A stretch of 64,000 nucleotides of DNA. Source: Halobiforma lacisalsi AJ5 (lineage in GTDB: Archaea > Halobacteriota > Halobacteria > Halobacteriales > Natrialbaceae). The DNA lies in the NCBI RefSeq assembly GCF_000226975.2, contig NZ_CP019285.1:2604001-2668000 (forward strand), read 5' to 3'. The notes beneath the pieces were generated by a model. It was not told where the DNA came from and did not search any database. It saw only the letters and a list, made by a program, of their open reading frames with translations. The first letter of the stretch is position 1, and each line of letters starts with the position of its first letter. A program made the translations under genes and the position numbers. This document shows, in pieces, positions 35,859 to 43,654 of this stretch.

Positions 35859-36796
35859 TCGTTCCCACCACCGAGTCCGAGCCCGCGGCGCTCGTCGTCC
35901 TCGTCGGTCCCGTCCGCGTCGGCCTCGACGGCCTCGAACACGCCCTCCGGTGTCGTCTCGACTTCGCTCCCTCGCCCCTCGAGCGCGGGCGGGCTACCGG
36001 TCTCGAGCGTGTGAGAGCCGAAGAAAGACGTCCGCTCCCGGACGTCGGCGAAGGGACTGGCACAGTGGGGACACTCCGGCGCGGTCAACAGGGCGAGATC
36101 GACAGACGCGTCGCACTCCTCGCAGGCCGCGGACCGGATCCCAAGCCGGTTCGCGGCCAGTTTGAGGTCTTCGACCTGGGCGCGTTGCCGTTCGCGCTCG
36201 ACGAGGTCGTCCCACCGATCCCGCAGATCGACGACGGCCGTCGCGAGGACCGTCGACCGCTCCTCGAGGCGATCCGTCCGCTCGAGGAGGTAATCGAGCA
36301 CCTCCTCGAAGTTGTCGAAGCCGCCGTCGACGGTCTCTTCGAGGGCCTCGAGGTCCACCTGGAGGCGCTCGAGGGCCTCGGCCTCGGCGTACTCCGGGTG
36401 GCCGTGGTCCGCCGGTGCCTTCGCGTCGGTCTCGCGTTTGACCTGGACGACCCGCGAGCGGACGTCTTCCAGCAGTTCCCGAAATTCCTCGCGGCTGGCC
36501 TCGAGTTCGCCCTGCAGGGCCTCGAGGTCGTCGCGGACGACGGGGTCGAACGCGTACTCGTTCCCGCTTTCGGCATCCCCGTTCCCGTCCCCGTCTCCGT
36601 GCCCGCCTTCGCCCTCGGCCTCGGCCTCGAGCACCCCGTCCTCGGCGGCCGCGACGGCCCGGGCAGCGGTAAGCAGGCGGCGACAGAACTCGTCGCGCGA
36701 CTCGTCGCGCCGCTCGGCGGCGTCGGCGATCCAGTCGTCGACGTCGGCCGGTAACGCGAACGAAACCCCCCCGTTCTCGTTGTCCTCACCCGCCAT
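35855..36796 (-). CDS. Coiled-coil protein with RHH-like start and zinc ribbon
   Basis: A 313-residue protein. Residues 10-50 look like a ribbon-helix-helix or CopG-like helix region (VSFALPADVDDWIADAAERRDESRDEFCRRLLTAARAV). A long coiled coil follows (about 90-205), then a zinc ribbon (CEECDASVDLALLTAPECPHC) and an acidic tail. A linker of DGDGNGD is written by hexamer repeats. It is co-transcribed with the Cys4 protein downstream. Possibly DNA-binding; no known role. Confidence 0.72.
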   Translation of the reverse strand: MAGEDNENGGVSFALPADVDDWIADAAERRDESRDEFCRRLLTAARAVAAAEDGVLEAEAEGEGGHGDGDGNGDAESGNEYAFDPVVRDDLEALQGELEASREEFRELLEDVRSRVVQVKRETDAKAPADHGHPEYAEAEALERLQVDLEALEETVDGGFDNFEEVLDYLLERTDRLEERSTVLATAVVDLRDRWDDLVERERQRAQVEDLKLAANRLGIRSAACEECDASVDLALLTAPECPHCASPFADVRERTSFFGSHTLETGSPPALEGRGSEVETTPEGVFEAVEADADGTDEDDERRGLGLGGGNE

Positions 36797-36883
36797 CTAC
36801 CCCACATAGCGGCGAGCGCCGCATAAGGATTATTGCCCATTTTCCACCTCCCAGGGAAACGGAGAAACGGGGACCAGAAACCG

Positions 36884-37720
36884 TCAGCGAATCTTCCGAA
36901 CGTTGCTGATATCGAAGCCGGCGTCGCCGATCTCGGTCTCGAAGCGGACGACGTCCTCGTCCTCGAGCCGCGAGAGGACGCCGCGGAACTGTTCGACGAC
37001 GAGCGTCCGGGCGCGCTCGGAGCCGCCGCTCTCCCACTCGAAGAGCAAGGTACCGTCGGTCGACTCCTTCAGCCGGCCGAGCTCGGTCGACGTGAGCGGC
37101 TCGGAATTGACGAGCAGGAGGATCACGCCGCCCCAGCGGTGGGAGGCACGAGCAAGCCCCTTCAGCAGGACCGTCAGGTCCGCCCAGTCGAGCCGGTCGT
37201 CGGCCGCCGCCGCCAGGTCGGTGATCGAGTCGACGACGACGAGGTTCCCCGCGGCGTGTTCGGTCAGGTAGTCGCCGAACGCCTCGAGGACGTCACCCCG
37301 ATCGGTCTTGTTGCCGAGGTTCGTGATGTCGGTGGTCCGCTCCGCGTACCAGTCGGTCGGCACGGGGGTCAGCTGGAAGTACTCCTCGGCCAACTCGACG
37401 AACTCGATGGCCTCCATTCCGTCCTCGACGAGTGGCTCCTCGACGACGAACGACATCTCGTTCTCGACGGCGTCGCGCTCGTCGGTGAACGAGACGTAGT
37501 GGATCTCTTCGGGGAGTCTCGTCCCATCCTCGAGCGCGCCGTAGTGGAGGTCGAACCGGTCGGAGCCGACCCTGGCGAGGCCGTTCATCAGCGCGCTAGT
37601 ATAGCAAAACTCCCGCGCCCCGGCACCCGACTCCCCCGCGAGTAACACGACGCTGCCGGCAGGCGCGCCGCCGCCGATGATGCGATCGAGTCGCGAGATT
37701 CCGAGCGGCAGCCGTTCCAT
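36884..37720 (-). CDS. KaiC/RecA-like protein with degenerate P-loop
   Basis: A 278-residue RecA-superfamily protein starting MERLPLGISRLDRIIGGGAPAGSVVLLAGESGAGAREFCY. The fold signature is clear (LDRIIGGG, Walker B NLVVVDSITDLAAAA, LLKGLARASHRWGGVILLLV), but the P-loop has no Lys-Ser/Thr (GAGAREF), so ATP hydrolysis is doubtful. Haloarchaeal genomes carry many such proteins, often labelled HTR-like. Role unknown. Confidence 0.8.
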   Translation of the reverse strand: MERLPLGISRLDRIIGGGAPAGSVVLLAGESGAGAREFCYTSALMNGLARVGSDRFDLHYGALEDGTRLPEEIHYVSFTDERDAVENEMSFVVEEPLVEDGMEAIEFVELAEEYFQLTPVPTDWYAERTTDITNLGNKTDRGDVLEAFGDYLTEHAAGNLVVVDSITDLAAAADDRLDWADLTVLLKGLARASHRWGGVILLLVNSEPLTSTELGRLKESTDGTLLFEWESGGSERARTLVVEQFRGVLSRLEDEDVVRFETEIGDAGFDISNVRKIR

Positions 37721-37783
37721 GGCTGATCGTTGGAGTCGACCGGTTTACCTGTTGTGGCGCGGGCGTCGTCCTCGAGTCCTGCG

Positions 37784-38863
37784 CTACGTGTCGTCCTCGA
37801 GGGTGACGCGAGCGCCGCCGGTCGTTCGTGGTTCCGGGTCCGGGTTCCGGTCCGAGCTTGCGCTCGCGTTTGCGCTCGTACTCGCGTTCGTCCCGGCCCC
37901 CGCCGGCACCGACAGCAACACCTGCCCGTCACAGTCCAGGTCGGCGAGCGCATCCTCGGCCGCCGCTTTCGCCTCGGCGGCGTGCCTGCGGTCCGTGACG
38001 CCGTAGACGACCGGCCCCCAGGAGGACTGCCCGATCCCCGTCAGCACCGGACACTCCTCGAGCGCCTCGACGAGCGCGCCGGCCGGCGGCCGAAAGACAC
38101 CGCCCTGGGCGTCCGCGTACCAGGAGCCGTTCTTGCGCCCGATCTCGGCGACCGCGTCGCCGAATGCCTCGAGTCGACCCTCCGCGGCCGCCGGCAACAG
38201 CTTCCGGGTGACGACGCCCGCGATCTCGTCGGAGACGGTCGGGTCGGCTCGTTCGACGACTTCGCGCATGCTCGCGTCCTCGTCGTCCCCGTTGCGGCCG
38301 GGGTCGGCCTCGGGCACGGCGACGAGGAATCGCCAGCGATCGGGCAGGTCGTGGCGGGCGACGACTGGCGGCACCGCCCAGTCCCCCTCGGCAGGGGGGT
38401 CCGTCGTGAACCGGTTTGTCGGGTGGCCGGCGTCGACGACGAAGCCGCCGGCTTCGAAGGTGGCGACGCCGACGCCGCTGCGGCCGCCACGGCCAAGCGC
38501 CGGCGCGCGCTCGCGGACCCGCGGCTCGAGGCCGTAGGCGTGTGCGGTCGCGGCGAGGACCGACAGCGCGAGTTGGGTTCCGCTGCCGAGGCCGACGTGA
38601 CGGGGCAGGGCCGACTCGAGGTCGACCGCGACACCGGGAACGTCGAGGATCGCGACGGCGCGGCGCGCGTAGTCGGCGACCAGCGGGTCGTCGGTCTCGA
38701 CTCCTTCGGCGGGTTCGGCGGTGACGGTCACTCGCGGCTCCTCGAGGCCGACGCCGATTCCGCCGTAGAGACGGTCCCGGGCCAGGGAGAGGTTCTGGAA
38801 CCCGACGTGGAGGCGGGCGCCCGCGCTGACGGTCGCCGTCGCCTCCGCATATCCTCCTGACAT
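37784..38863 (-). CDS. GHMP-family protein, beta-RFA-P synthase-like
   Basis: A 359-residue protein resembling beta-ribofuranosylaminobenzene 5'-phosphate synthase, which in methanogens joins phosphoribosyl pyrophosphate with 4-aminobenzoate for methanopterin. The start SAGARLHVGFQNLSLARDRLYGGIGVGLE, the GHMP motif LPRHVGLGSGTQLALSVLAATAHAYGL and GIGQSSWGPVVYGV are visible. Haloarchaea are not known to make methanopterin, so the product here may be a folate-type cofactor (inference). The C-terminus is an Asn/Ser/Ala-rich tail from repeats. The ATG at 38863 is chosen over an upstream start. Confidence 0.8.
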   Translation of the reverse strand: MSGGYAEATATVSAGARLHVGFQNLSLARDRLYGGIGVGLEEPRVTVTAEPAEGVETDDPLVADYARRAVAILDVPGVAVDLESALPRHVGLGSGTQLALSVLAATAHAYGLEPRVRERAPALGRGGRSGVGVATFEAGGFVVDAGHPTNRFTTDPPAEGDWAVPPVVARHDLPDRWRFLVAVPEADPGRNGDDEDASMREVVERADPTVSDEIAGVVTRKLLPAAAEGRLEAFGDAVAEIGRKNGSWYADAQGGVFRPPAGALVEALEECPVLTGIGQSSWGPVVYGVTDRRHAAEAKAAAEDALADLDCDGQVLLSVPAGAGTNASTSANASASSDRNPDPEPRTTGGARVTLEDDT

Positions 38864-38971
38864 GCCGCTCTGCCGGGGGTAGGAAACCCCTCCGGAAGGG
38901 GGTTTCGACGGTGGCAACGACTGACGCCGTCGGGGTGAGAAGAAACGAGTCCCCGGGCGCAGTTGTCGCGC

Positions 38972-39331
38972 CTACCGGCCGGGAACGCCGTAGTCGACGT
39001 GGACGTTCGGCGTACTGGCGGATTCGGGCGCCGGGACGCCGTTCCAGTCGACGACGCGAACGTTCGCCATCTCGCCGGAGAACCGGAACCGCTGGACGCC
39101 GACGTCGATCGAGCCCTCCGCCACTTTCTCGGTGACGACCGTCGCTTCCCGTTCGGGGTCGCCCCCGACCATCTCGATCTCGCCGTCGACGGAGATTTCG
39201 AACCGGGAGGGGACGCCCCGTCCGACGATCGTCACGAGGTTGGGGAGGGAATCGGTGTCGGCTTCGTTCCCGTTCGCATTCGCGTTCGTGTTCGATGCTG
39301 TCTGGCTGCGTACCGGATCGTCGCGTGCCAT
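38972..39331 (-). CDS. Small haloarchaeal protein, unknown
   Basis: A 119-residue acidic protein: a short NTNANANGN tail from a GTTCGC hexamer repeat (about 39263-39293), then a beta-rich region (LVTIVGRGVPSRFEISVDGEIEMVGGDPEREATVVTEKVAEGSIDVGVQRFRFSGEMANVRVVD). It looks like a small beta-sandwich, without catalytic residues I can identify. Its own promoter region precedes it (240 bases shared with mobA). Confidence 0.65.
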   Translation of the reverse strand: MARDDPVRSQTASNTNANANGNEADTDSLPNLVTIVGRGVPSRFEISVDGEIEMVGGDPEREATVVTEKVAEGSIDVGVQRFRFSGEMANVRVVDWNGVPAPESASTPNVHVDYGVPGR

Positions 39332-39540
39332 GTTTCGATGAGTCGAACGGTGAGGTATAAGCTTTTTTCCTCAGGGAACGGTCGGATCGGACGAATTAGC
39401 CCAGTTAGCGTATAAAATTCCGTGATCGTTCGATCCCGCTCGAGGGGCCGATCGAAGCGCCGTCGGGGGATGGACTGGTCGGAGTCGGGGCCGGATCGAC
39501 AGGGTCCGGTCGATTGCCGCCACGTGGGATGGTCCAACAG

Positions 39541-39547
39541 GTATAAT
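39541..39547 (+). promoter_or_regulatory. TATA-like promoter of mobA
   Basis: GTATAAT lies 25-31 bases before the GTG at 39572. It decides the start of mobA, because the open frame runs much further upstream. Confidence 0.65.
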
Positions 39548-39571
39548 CCGGCCTCGTGCGTACCGACGACC

Positions 39572-40201
39572 GTGCCGACGAACCAAACGCTTGCGGGGGT
39601 CGTCATCGCGGGTGGCTACTCGACCCGCTTCGGGGACGCGGACAAGGCCGTCGCCGACGTCGTGGGGACGCCGATGATCCGGCGCGTCGTCGACCGGCTC
39701 GCGGCGGTGACCGACGAGATCGTGGTCAACTGCCGCGAGGACCAGCTCGAGGCGATCGACGCGGCCCTCGCGGGTTGTGACGCCTCGGTCCGGTTCGCGA
39801 CCGACCCCGTCGAGGATCGGGGCCCGCTGGCCGGCATCCGTGTCGGCCTCGAGGCCGCGACCCGGGAGTACGCCGCGGTGGTCGCCTGCGACATGCCGTT
39901 CGTCGACCCGACGCTGCTGGAATTCCTGCTCGAGCGCGCACAGGAGAGCGACGGTGCCGTCGTCCGCCTCGAGGACGGCTGGTACCAGACGACGCAGGCG
40001 GTATACCGGACCGACGCGATGGCCCGGGCGTGCGCGGCCGCGCTCGAGGGCGACGACGGGCGAATCCTCGCGGCGATCGATCGGATCGACTGCGTTACCG
40101 TCGCCGAGTCCGACCTCGAGGCCGCCGGTGTCGACGACGCGACCTTCGAAAGCGTCGACACGCAAGCCGAACTCGAGGACGCGGCCGACCGACTGGAATA
40201 A
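39572..40201 (+). CDS. mobA: Molybdenum cofactor guanylyltransferase
   Basis: A 209-residue nucleotidyltransferase that adds GMP to molybdopterin. It begins GVVIAGGYSTRFGDADKAVADVVGTPMIRRVVDRL (the GTP-binding loop with the GGxSxR.G and Lys pattern) and continues with FATDPVEDRGPLAGIRVGLEAA, VACDMPFVDPTLLEFLLE and the binding segment QTTQAVYRTDA. It starts at the GTG at 39572, as the TATA-like element suggests. The other pathway gene in the window, moaC, is 28 kb away. Confidence 0.9.
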   Translation: MPTNQTLAGVVIAGGYSTRFGDADKAVADVVGTPMIRRVVDRLAAVTDEIVVNCREDQLEAIDAALAGCDASVRFATDPVEDRGPLAGIRVGLEAATREYAAVVACDMPFVDPTLLEFLLERAQESDGAVVRLEDGWYQTTQAVYRTDAMARACAAALEGDDGRILAAIDRIDCVTVAESDLEAAGVDDATFESVDTQAELEDAADRLE

Positions 40202-40285
40202 CCGAAGCCGTTCGGCCGATCCGGCCAGTGTCGCACGATACGCCGGGAAAGGGTGACTTATGGCGACGCGTCCCAAGATCCGTGC

Positions 40286-42022
40286 ATGAGCAGCGACGAG
40301 TTCGATTTCGGCAAGGACGAGCGGCTGCGGAGCCGCGACGTGACAGAGGGCGCGGAGAAAGCCCCACACCGGGCGATGTTCCGCGCGATGGGGTTCGACG
40401 ACGAGGACTTCTCCTCCCCGATGATCGGCGTTCCGAACCCCGCGGCCGACATCACGCCGTGTAACGTTCACTTGGACGAGGTCGCCGAGTCGGCGCTCGA
40501 GGGCGCGGACGAGGCCGGCGGGATGCCCATCGAGTTCGGCACGATCACCATCTCCGACGCCATCTCGATGGGGACCGAGGGGATGAAGGCCTCGCTGATC
40601 TCGCGGGAGGTCATCGCGGACAGCGTCGAACTCGTCTCCTTCGGCGAACGGATGGACGGGCTGGTCACCGTCGCGGGCTGTGACAAGAACCTGCCCGGGA
40701 TGATGATGGCCGCGATCCGCACGGATCTCCCCTCCGTCTTCCTCTACGGCGGTTCGATCATGCCCGGCGAGCACGAGGGCCGGGACGTTACCATCGTCCA
40801 GGTGTTCGAGGGCGTCGGGACCTACGGGACCGGCGAGATGGACGCCGACGAACTCGACGACCTCGAGCGCAACGCCTGTCCCGGCGCGGGCTCCTGTGGC
40901 GGGATGTTCACCGCGAACACGATGGCCTCCATTTCGGAGGCGCTCGGGATGGCACCCCTGGGCAGCGCCTCGCCGCCGGCCGAACACCACGAACGGTACG
41001 CCGTCGCCCGCCGGGCCGGCGAACTCGCCGTCGAGGTCGTCGAGGAGGACCGTCGGCCGTCGGACATCCTCTCGCGAAAGTCCTTCGAGAACGCCATCGC
41101 GCTCCAGACCGCCATCGGCGGCTCGACCAACGGCGTGCTCCACCTGCTCGCGCTCGCCCGCGAGGCGGACGTGGACCTCGAGATCGAGGACTTCGACGAA
41201 ATCTCGCGGCGGACGCCGAAGATCGCCGACATGCAACCCGGCGGCGACAGCGTGATGAACGACCTCCACGAACTCGGCGGCGTCCCGGTCGTCATCCGGC
41301 GACTGCTCGAGGCCGACCTGTTCCACGGCGATGCGATGACCGTCACTGGGCGGACGATCGAAGAGGAACTCGAATTCCTCGAGGAGGAACACGAACTGCC
41401 GAGCGACGACGAAATCGAGGCCGACTTCCTCTACCCGGTCGACGACCCCAAGGAAGAGGAGGGCGCGATCAAGATCCTCACCGGCAACCTCGCCCCCGAC
41501 GGCGCGGTGCTGAAAGTGACCGGCGACGACGAGTTTTACCACCAGGGGCCGGCCCGGATCTTCGAGAACGAGGAGGACGCGATGGCCTACGTCCAGGAGG
41601 GCCACATCGAGTCCGGGGACGTGATCGTCATCCGTAACGAAGGGCCGAAGGGCGGTCCCGGCATGCGCGAGATGCTGGGCGTGACCGCGGCGGTCGTCGG
41701 CGCGGGCCACGAGGACGACGTCGCCCTGATCACCGACGGGCGGTTCTCCGGCGGCACGCGCGGCCCGATGATCGGCCACGTCGCCCCCGAGGCGTTCGTC
41801 GGCGGCCCCATCGGCCTGCTCGAGGACGGGGACGAGATCACGGTCGACATTCCGGACCGCACCCTCGAGGTCGACGTCGACGAGGACGAACTCGAGGCCC
41901 GCCGTGAGGAGTGGGACCGGCCGGAGCCAGCCTACGAGGGCGGCGTGCTCGCGAAGTTCGGCCGCGACTTCGGCTCTGCGGCCGACGGCGCCGTGACGAA
42001 CCCGGGCGTCAAGCGGGAGTGA
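40286..42022 (+). CDS. ilvD: Dihydroxy-acid dehydratase
   Basis: A 578-residue enzyme that dehydrates 2,3-dihydroxy-isovalerate and -methylvalerate in valine, leucine and isoleucine synthesis. The cluster Cys residues are in [20 protein letters not shown] and [19 protein letters not shown]; the substrate-site region with [21 protein letters not shown] is at the C-terminal side. Length and motifs are normal. The ATG at 40286 is 27 bases after a TATA-like CTTATGGC (40257-40264), so the mRNA is probably leaderless. It stands apart from other branched-chain amino acid genes. Confidence 0.97.
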   Translation: MSSDEFDFGKDERLRSRDVTEGAEKAPHRAMFRAMGFDDEDFSSPMIGVPNPAADITPCNVHLDEVAESALEGADEAGGMPIEFGTITISDAISMGTEGMKASLISREVIADSVELVSFGERMDGLVTVAGCDKNLPGMMMAAIRTDLPSVFLYGGSIMPGEHEGRDVTIVQVFEGVGTYGTGEMDADELDDLERNACPGAGSCGGMFTANTMASISEALGMAPLGSASPPAEHHERYAVARRAGELAVEVVEEDRRPSDILSRKSFENAIALQTAIGGSTNGVLHLLALAREADVDLEIEDFDEISRRTPKIADMQPGGDSVMNDLHELGGVPVVIRRLLEADLFHGDAMTVTGRTIEEELEFLEEEHELPSDDEIEADFLYPVDDPKEEEGAIKILTGNLAPDGAVLKVTGDDEFYHQGPARIFENEEDAMAYVQEGHIESGDVIVIRNEGPKGGPGMREMLGVTAAVVGAGHEDDVALITDGRFSGGTRGPMIGHVAPEAFVGGPIGLLEDGDEITVDIPDRTLEVDVDEDELEARREEWDRPEPAYEGGVLAKFGRDFGSAADGAVTNPGVKRE

Positions 42023-42243
42023 ACGAGGGCGCTCTCACGATCCGAGTCGATCGTCCCGTCCCCTGCGAACCCGACCTCGGATCGCCGGCGCGGCGAGAGC
42101 CCCGTTCGTGCCCTCATCCGTAACTTCGACACGTGTCAATTCGAAACGAGGATTGATACGGTTCCCAGTCGGCTCTCGACCGGCCTGCTCCCTTCTATTT
42201 CTTGCACGGTTCTTTCCCCCGCTTACCACGGAAGTCGGTACGA

Positions 42244-42399
42244 ATGTATAAATACTGTCTCGACTGCGATTGGCACGCCGGGACCGACGAGGGGTTAACG
42301 GAACGGGAGGTCTCCAAGGCGGCTATCGACCACTTCGTCGAAACCGGCCACACCGTCGATTCACTGCGACTGCCGCCGCCGATCGTGATCGAGAACTGA
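42244..42399 (+). CDS. Small C2-H2-type zinc-finger protein (51 residues)
   Basis: Starts MYKYCLDCDWHAGTDEGLTE and contains AAIDHFVETGHTVDSLRLPPPIV. The CxxC pair and the HxxxxxH pair make a likely zinc site in a tiny protein of the haloarchaeal type. The 221 bases upstream hold no other gene. Function unknown. Confidence 0.7.
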   Translation: MYKYCLDCDWHAGTDEGLTEREVSKAAIDHFVETGHTVDSLRLPPPIVIEN

Positions 42400-42436
42400 G
42401 GGGCCGGGAGGAACTGGCGGCCGAGAACCGTCGGCG

Positions 42437-42874
42437 TCAGCCCCGTCGCTCGAGAATGCGCTCGACGATCAGCCGCGTCGAGAGGAGTTCGTCGTCGCGT
42501 TTCGGCTCTCGGGCGCTGGCCCGTTCGACGACGCAATCGATCCCCCGACGCTCGAGTTCGGCCTCGATGGCCTCGTCGTCGTGGTGCTGGTCGTGTCCCA
42601 GCGCGATCACGTCCGGCTCGATCTCCTCGATCGGGACGAAGATGTCCTCCTCGTGGCCGAGGATCGCCTCGTCGACGGCCTCGAGGGCGTCGACGACGTC
42701 CCGGCGCTGGGTGGCGGGACAGATCGGCTTCGCCTTGTGGTCGACGTTCGCCTTCCGGGCGACGATCACGTACAGTTCGTCGCCCATCGCGGCCGCCTCC
42801 TCGAGGTAGTGGACGTGCCCCGGGTGGAGGATGTCGAACGTTCCCTGTGCGATGACGGTGCGGGTCGAACTCAT
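42437..42874 (-). CDS. ribL: FAD synthetase, archaeal RibL type
   Basis: A 145-residue nucleotidyltransferase that adenylates FMN to FAD. The family motifs [17 protein letters not shown] (HxGH), [26 protein letters not shown] and [23 protein letters not shown] are clear. It is close to glycerol-3-phosphate cytidylyltransferases, but the archaeal sequence features fit RibL. The leader before it consists of a long acidic-codon repeat, open in frame without a start codon. Confidence 0.9.
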   Translation of the reverse strand: MSSTRTVIAQGTFDILHPGHVHYLEEAAAMGDELYVIVARKANVDHKAKPICPATQRRDVVDALEAVDEAILGHEEDIFVPIEEIEPDVIALGHDQHHDDEAIEAELERRGIDCVVERASAREPKRDDELLSTRLIVERILERRG

Positions 42875-42904
42875 GCGTCGCTTGCCTCTGTCGGTTGTAT
42901 TGGT

Positions 42905-42990
42905 GGTTTCGGCGTTCTCGTCCTCATCCTCATCCTCGTCCTCGTCTTCGTCGTCTTCGTCGTCTTCGTCGTCTTCGTCCTCGTCGTCGT
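42905..42990. repeat. Trinucleotide/hexanucleotide repeat of acidic codons
   Basis: The forward strand repeats TCATCC, TCGTCC and TCGTCT units. On the reverse strand this is GAC, GAA and GAG codons, in frame with ribL but upstream of its ATG, and directly after the stop of the JAMM gene in another frame. It may be a decayed acidic tail or a leader element. Confidence 0.7.
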
Positions 42991-42995
42991 CGTTC

Positions 42996-43493
42996 TCATC
43001 CTCGCAAATCCTCGTCGATATCCGCTTGCGTGAAATCGAAGAACTCCTCCGTCTCGGGGAGTTCGACGTCGATCACGTTCAGGTTCGTCGGCTTCCCCTG
43101 GGAGTCGAACGCTTGCCAGTCGGTCCGGCGGTAGGGCGCGCCGATGATGATGTGTACGCTCCCCCGGCCGAACGTATCCAGGTCCGCGTTGCTCGGCTGG
43201 ATGACCCCGTTCGGGTGCGAGTGGACGCTGCCCAACGCCTTCACGTCGTTCGGGATCTGGTTCGTCTTGACCGTGGCGCTGACGCTGTTCGTCTCGGTCC
43301 CCGGCACCACCAGGACGTCGGTGATGACGAGGCCGTCCCGCTCGAGTCCGAGCCGATCGGCCTCGGTGCCCCGAAGGAACCCCATGTACTCGCGGGGGTG
43401 GGCCGCCTCCGAGGATTCGATCGCGAACTCGAGGGTCTCCTCGGCGATGCCGAGGATCTCGTTCGAGCGAAACAAGGCGTCGAGCAGCCCCAT
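42996..43493 (-). CDS. JAMM/MPN+ metalloprotease
   Basis: A 165-residue protein with the full JAMM zinc motif: Glu35 (PREYMGF), His91-Ser-His93 and Ser101-x2-Asp104 in [20 protein letters not shown]. Proteins of this kind in haloarchaea include the desampylase that removes ubiquitin-like SAMPs; this one resembles the second haloarchaeal JAMM group, whose substrate is less clear. The ATG at 43493 gives [24 protein letters not shown]; the upstream extension is repeat-derived. It is upstream of ribL on the same strand. Confidence 0.88.
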   Translation of the reverse strand: MGLLDALFRSNEILGIAEETLEFAIESSEAAHPREYMGFLRGTEADRLGLERDGLVITDVLVVPGTETNSVSATVKTNQIPNDVKALGSVHSHPNGVIQPSNADLDTFGRGSVHIIIGAPYRRTDWQAFDSQGKPTNLNVIDVELPETEEFFDFTQADIDEDLRG

Positions 43494-43534
43494 GCCCGTA
43501 CCTGTGGGCTTGCGGTTGCTAAACGTTCCGAAAG

Positions 43535-43568
43535 GGGACCCGGACCCGGACCCGGATCCGGATCCGGA
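43535..43568. repeat. Hexanucleotide repeat GGACCC/GGATCC
   Basis: Five to six units of GGACCC drifting to GGATCC, in the leader between the JAMM gene and the divergent RecJ-like gene. Part of the hexamer repeat family seen elsewhere. Confidence 0.75.
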
Positions 43569-43654
43569 CTGAACTCGGACCGGATTCGGACCGGACCCCA
43601 CCCGTCACTGCTTGATAAGGGTTATACGCGGCCACCCCCAAACGATGAATCAAG

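Noticed and set aside
39371..41779. Reverse frame of 802 codons opposite mobA and ilvD
   Set aside because: Shadow of the two forward genes; the composition is of an antisense frame and it spans two unrelated genes.
42905..42990. Repeat run that could be read as a CRISPR array
   Set aside because: The units are three to six bases without spacers and run into one another. No Cas gene is in the window.
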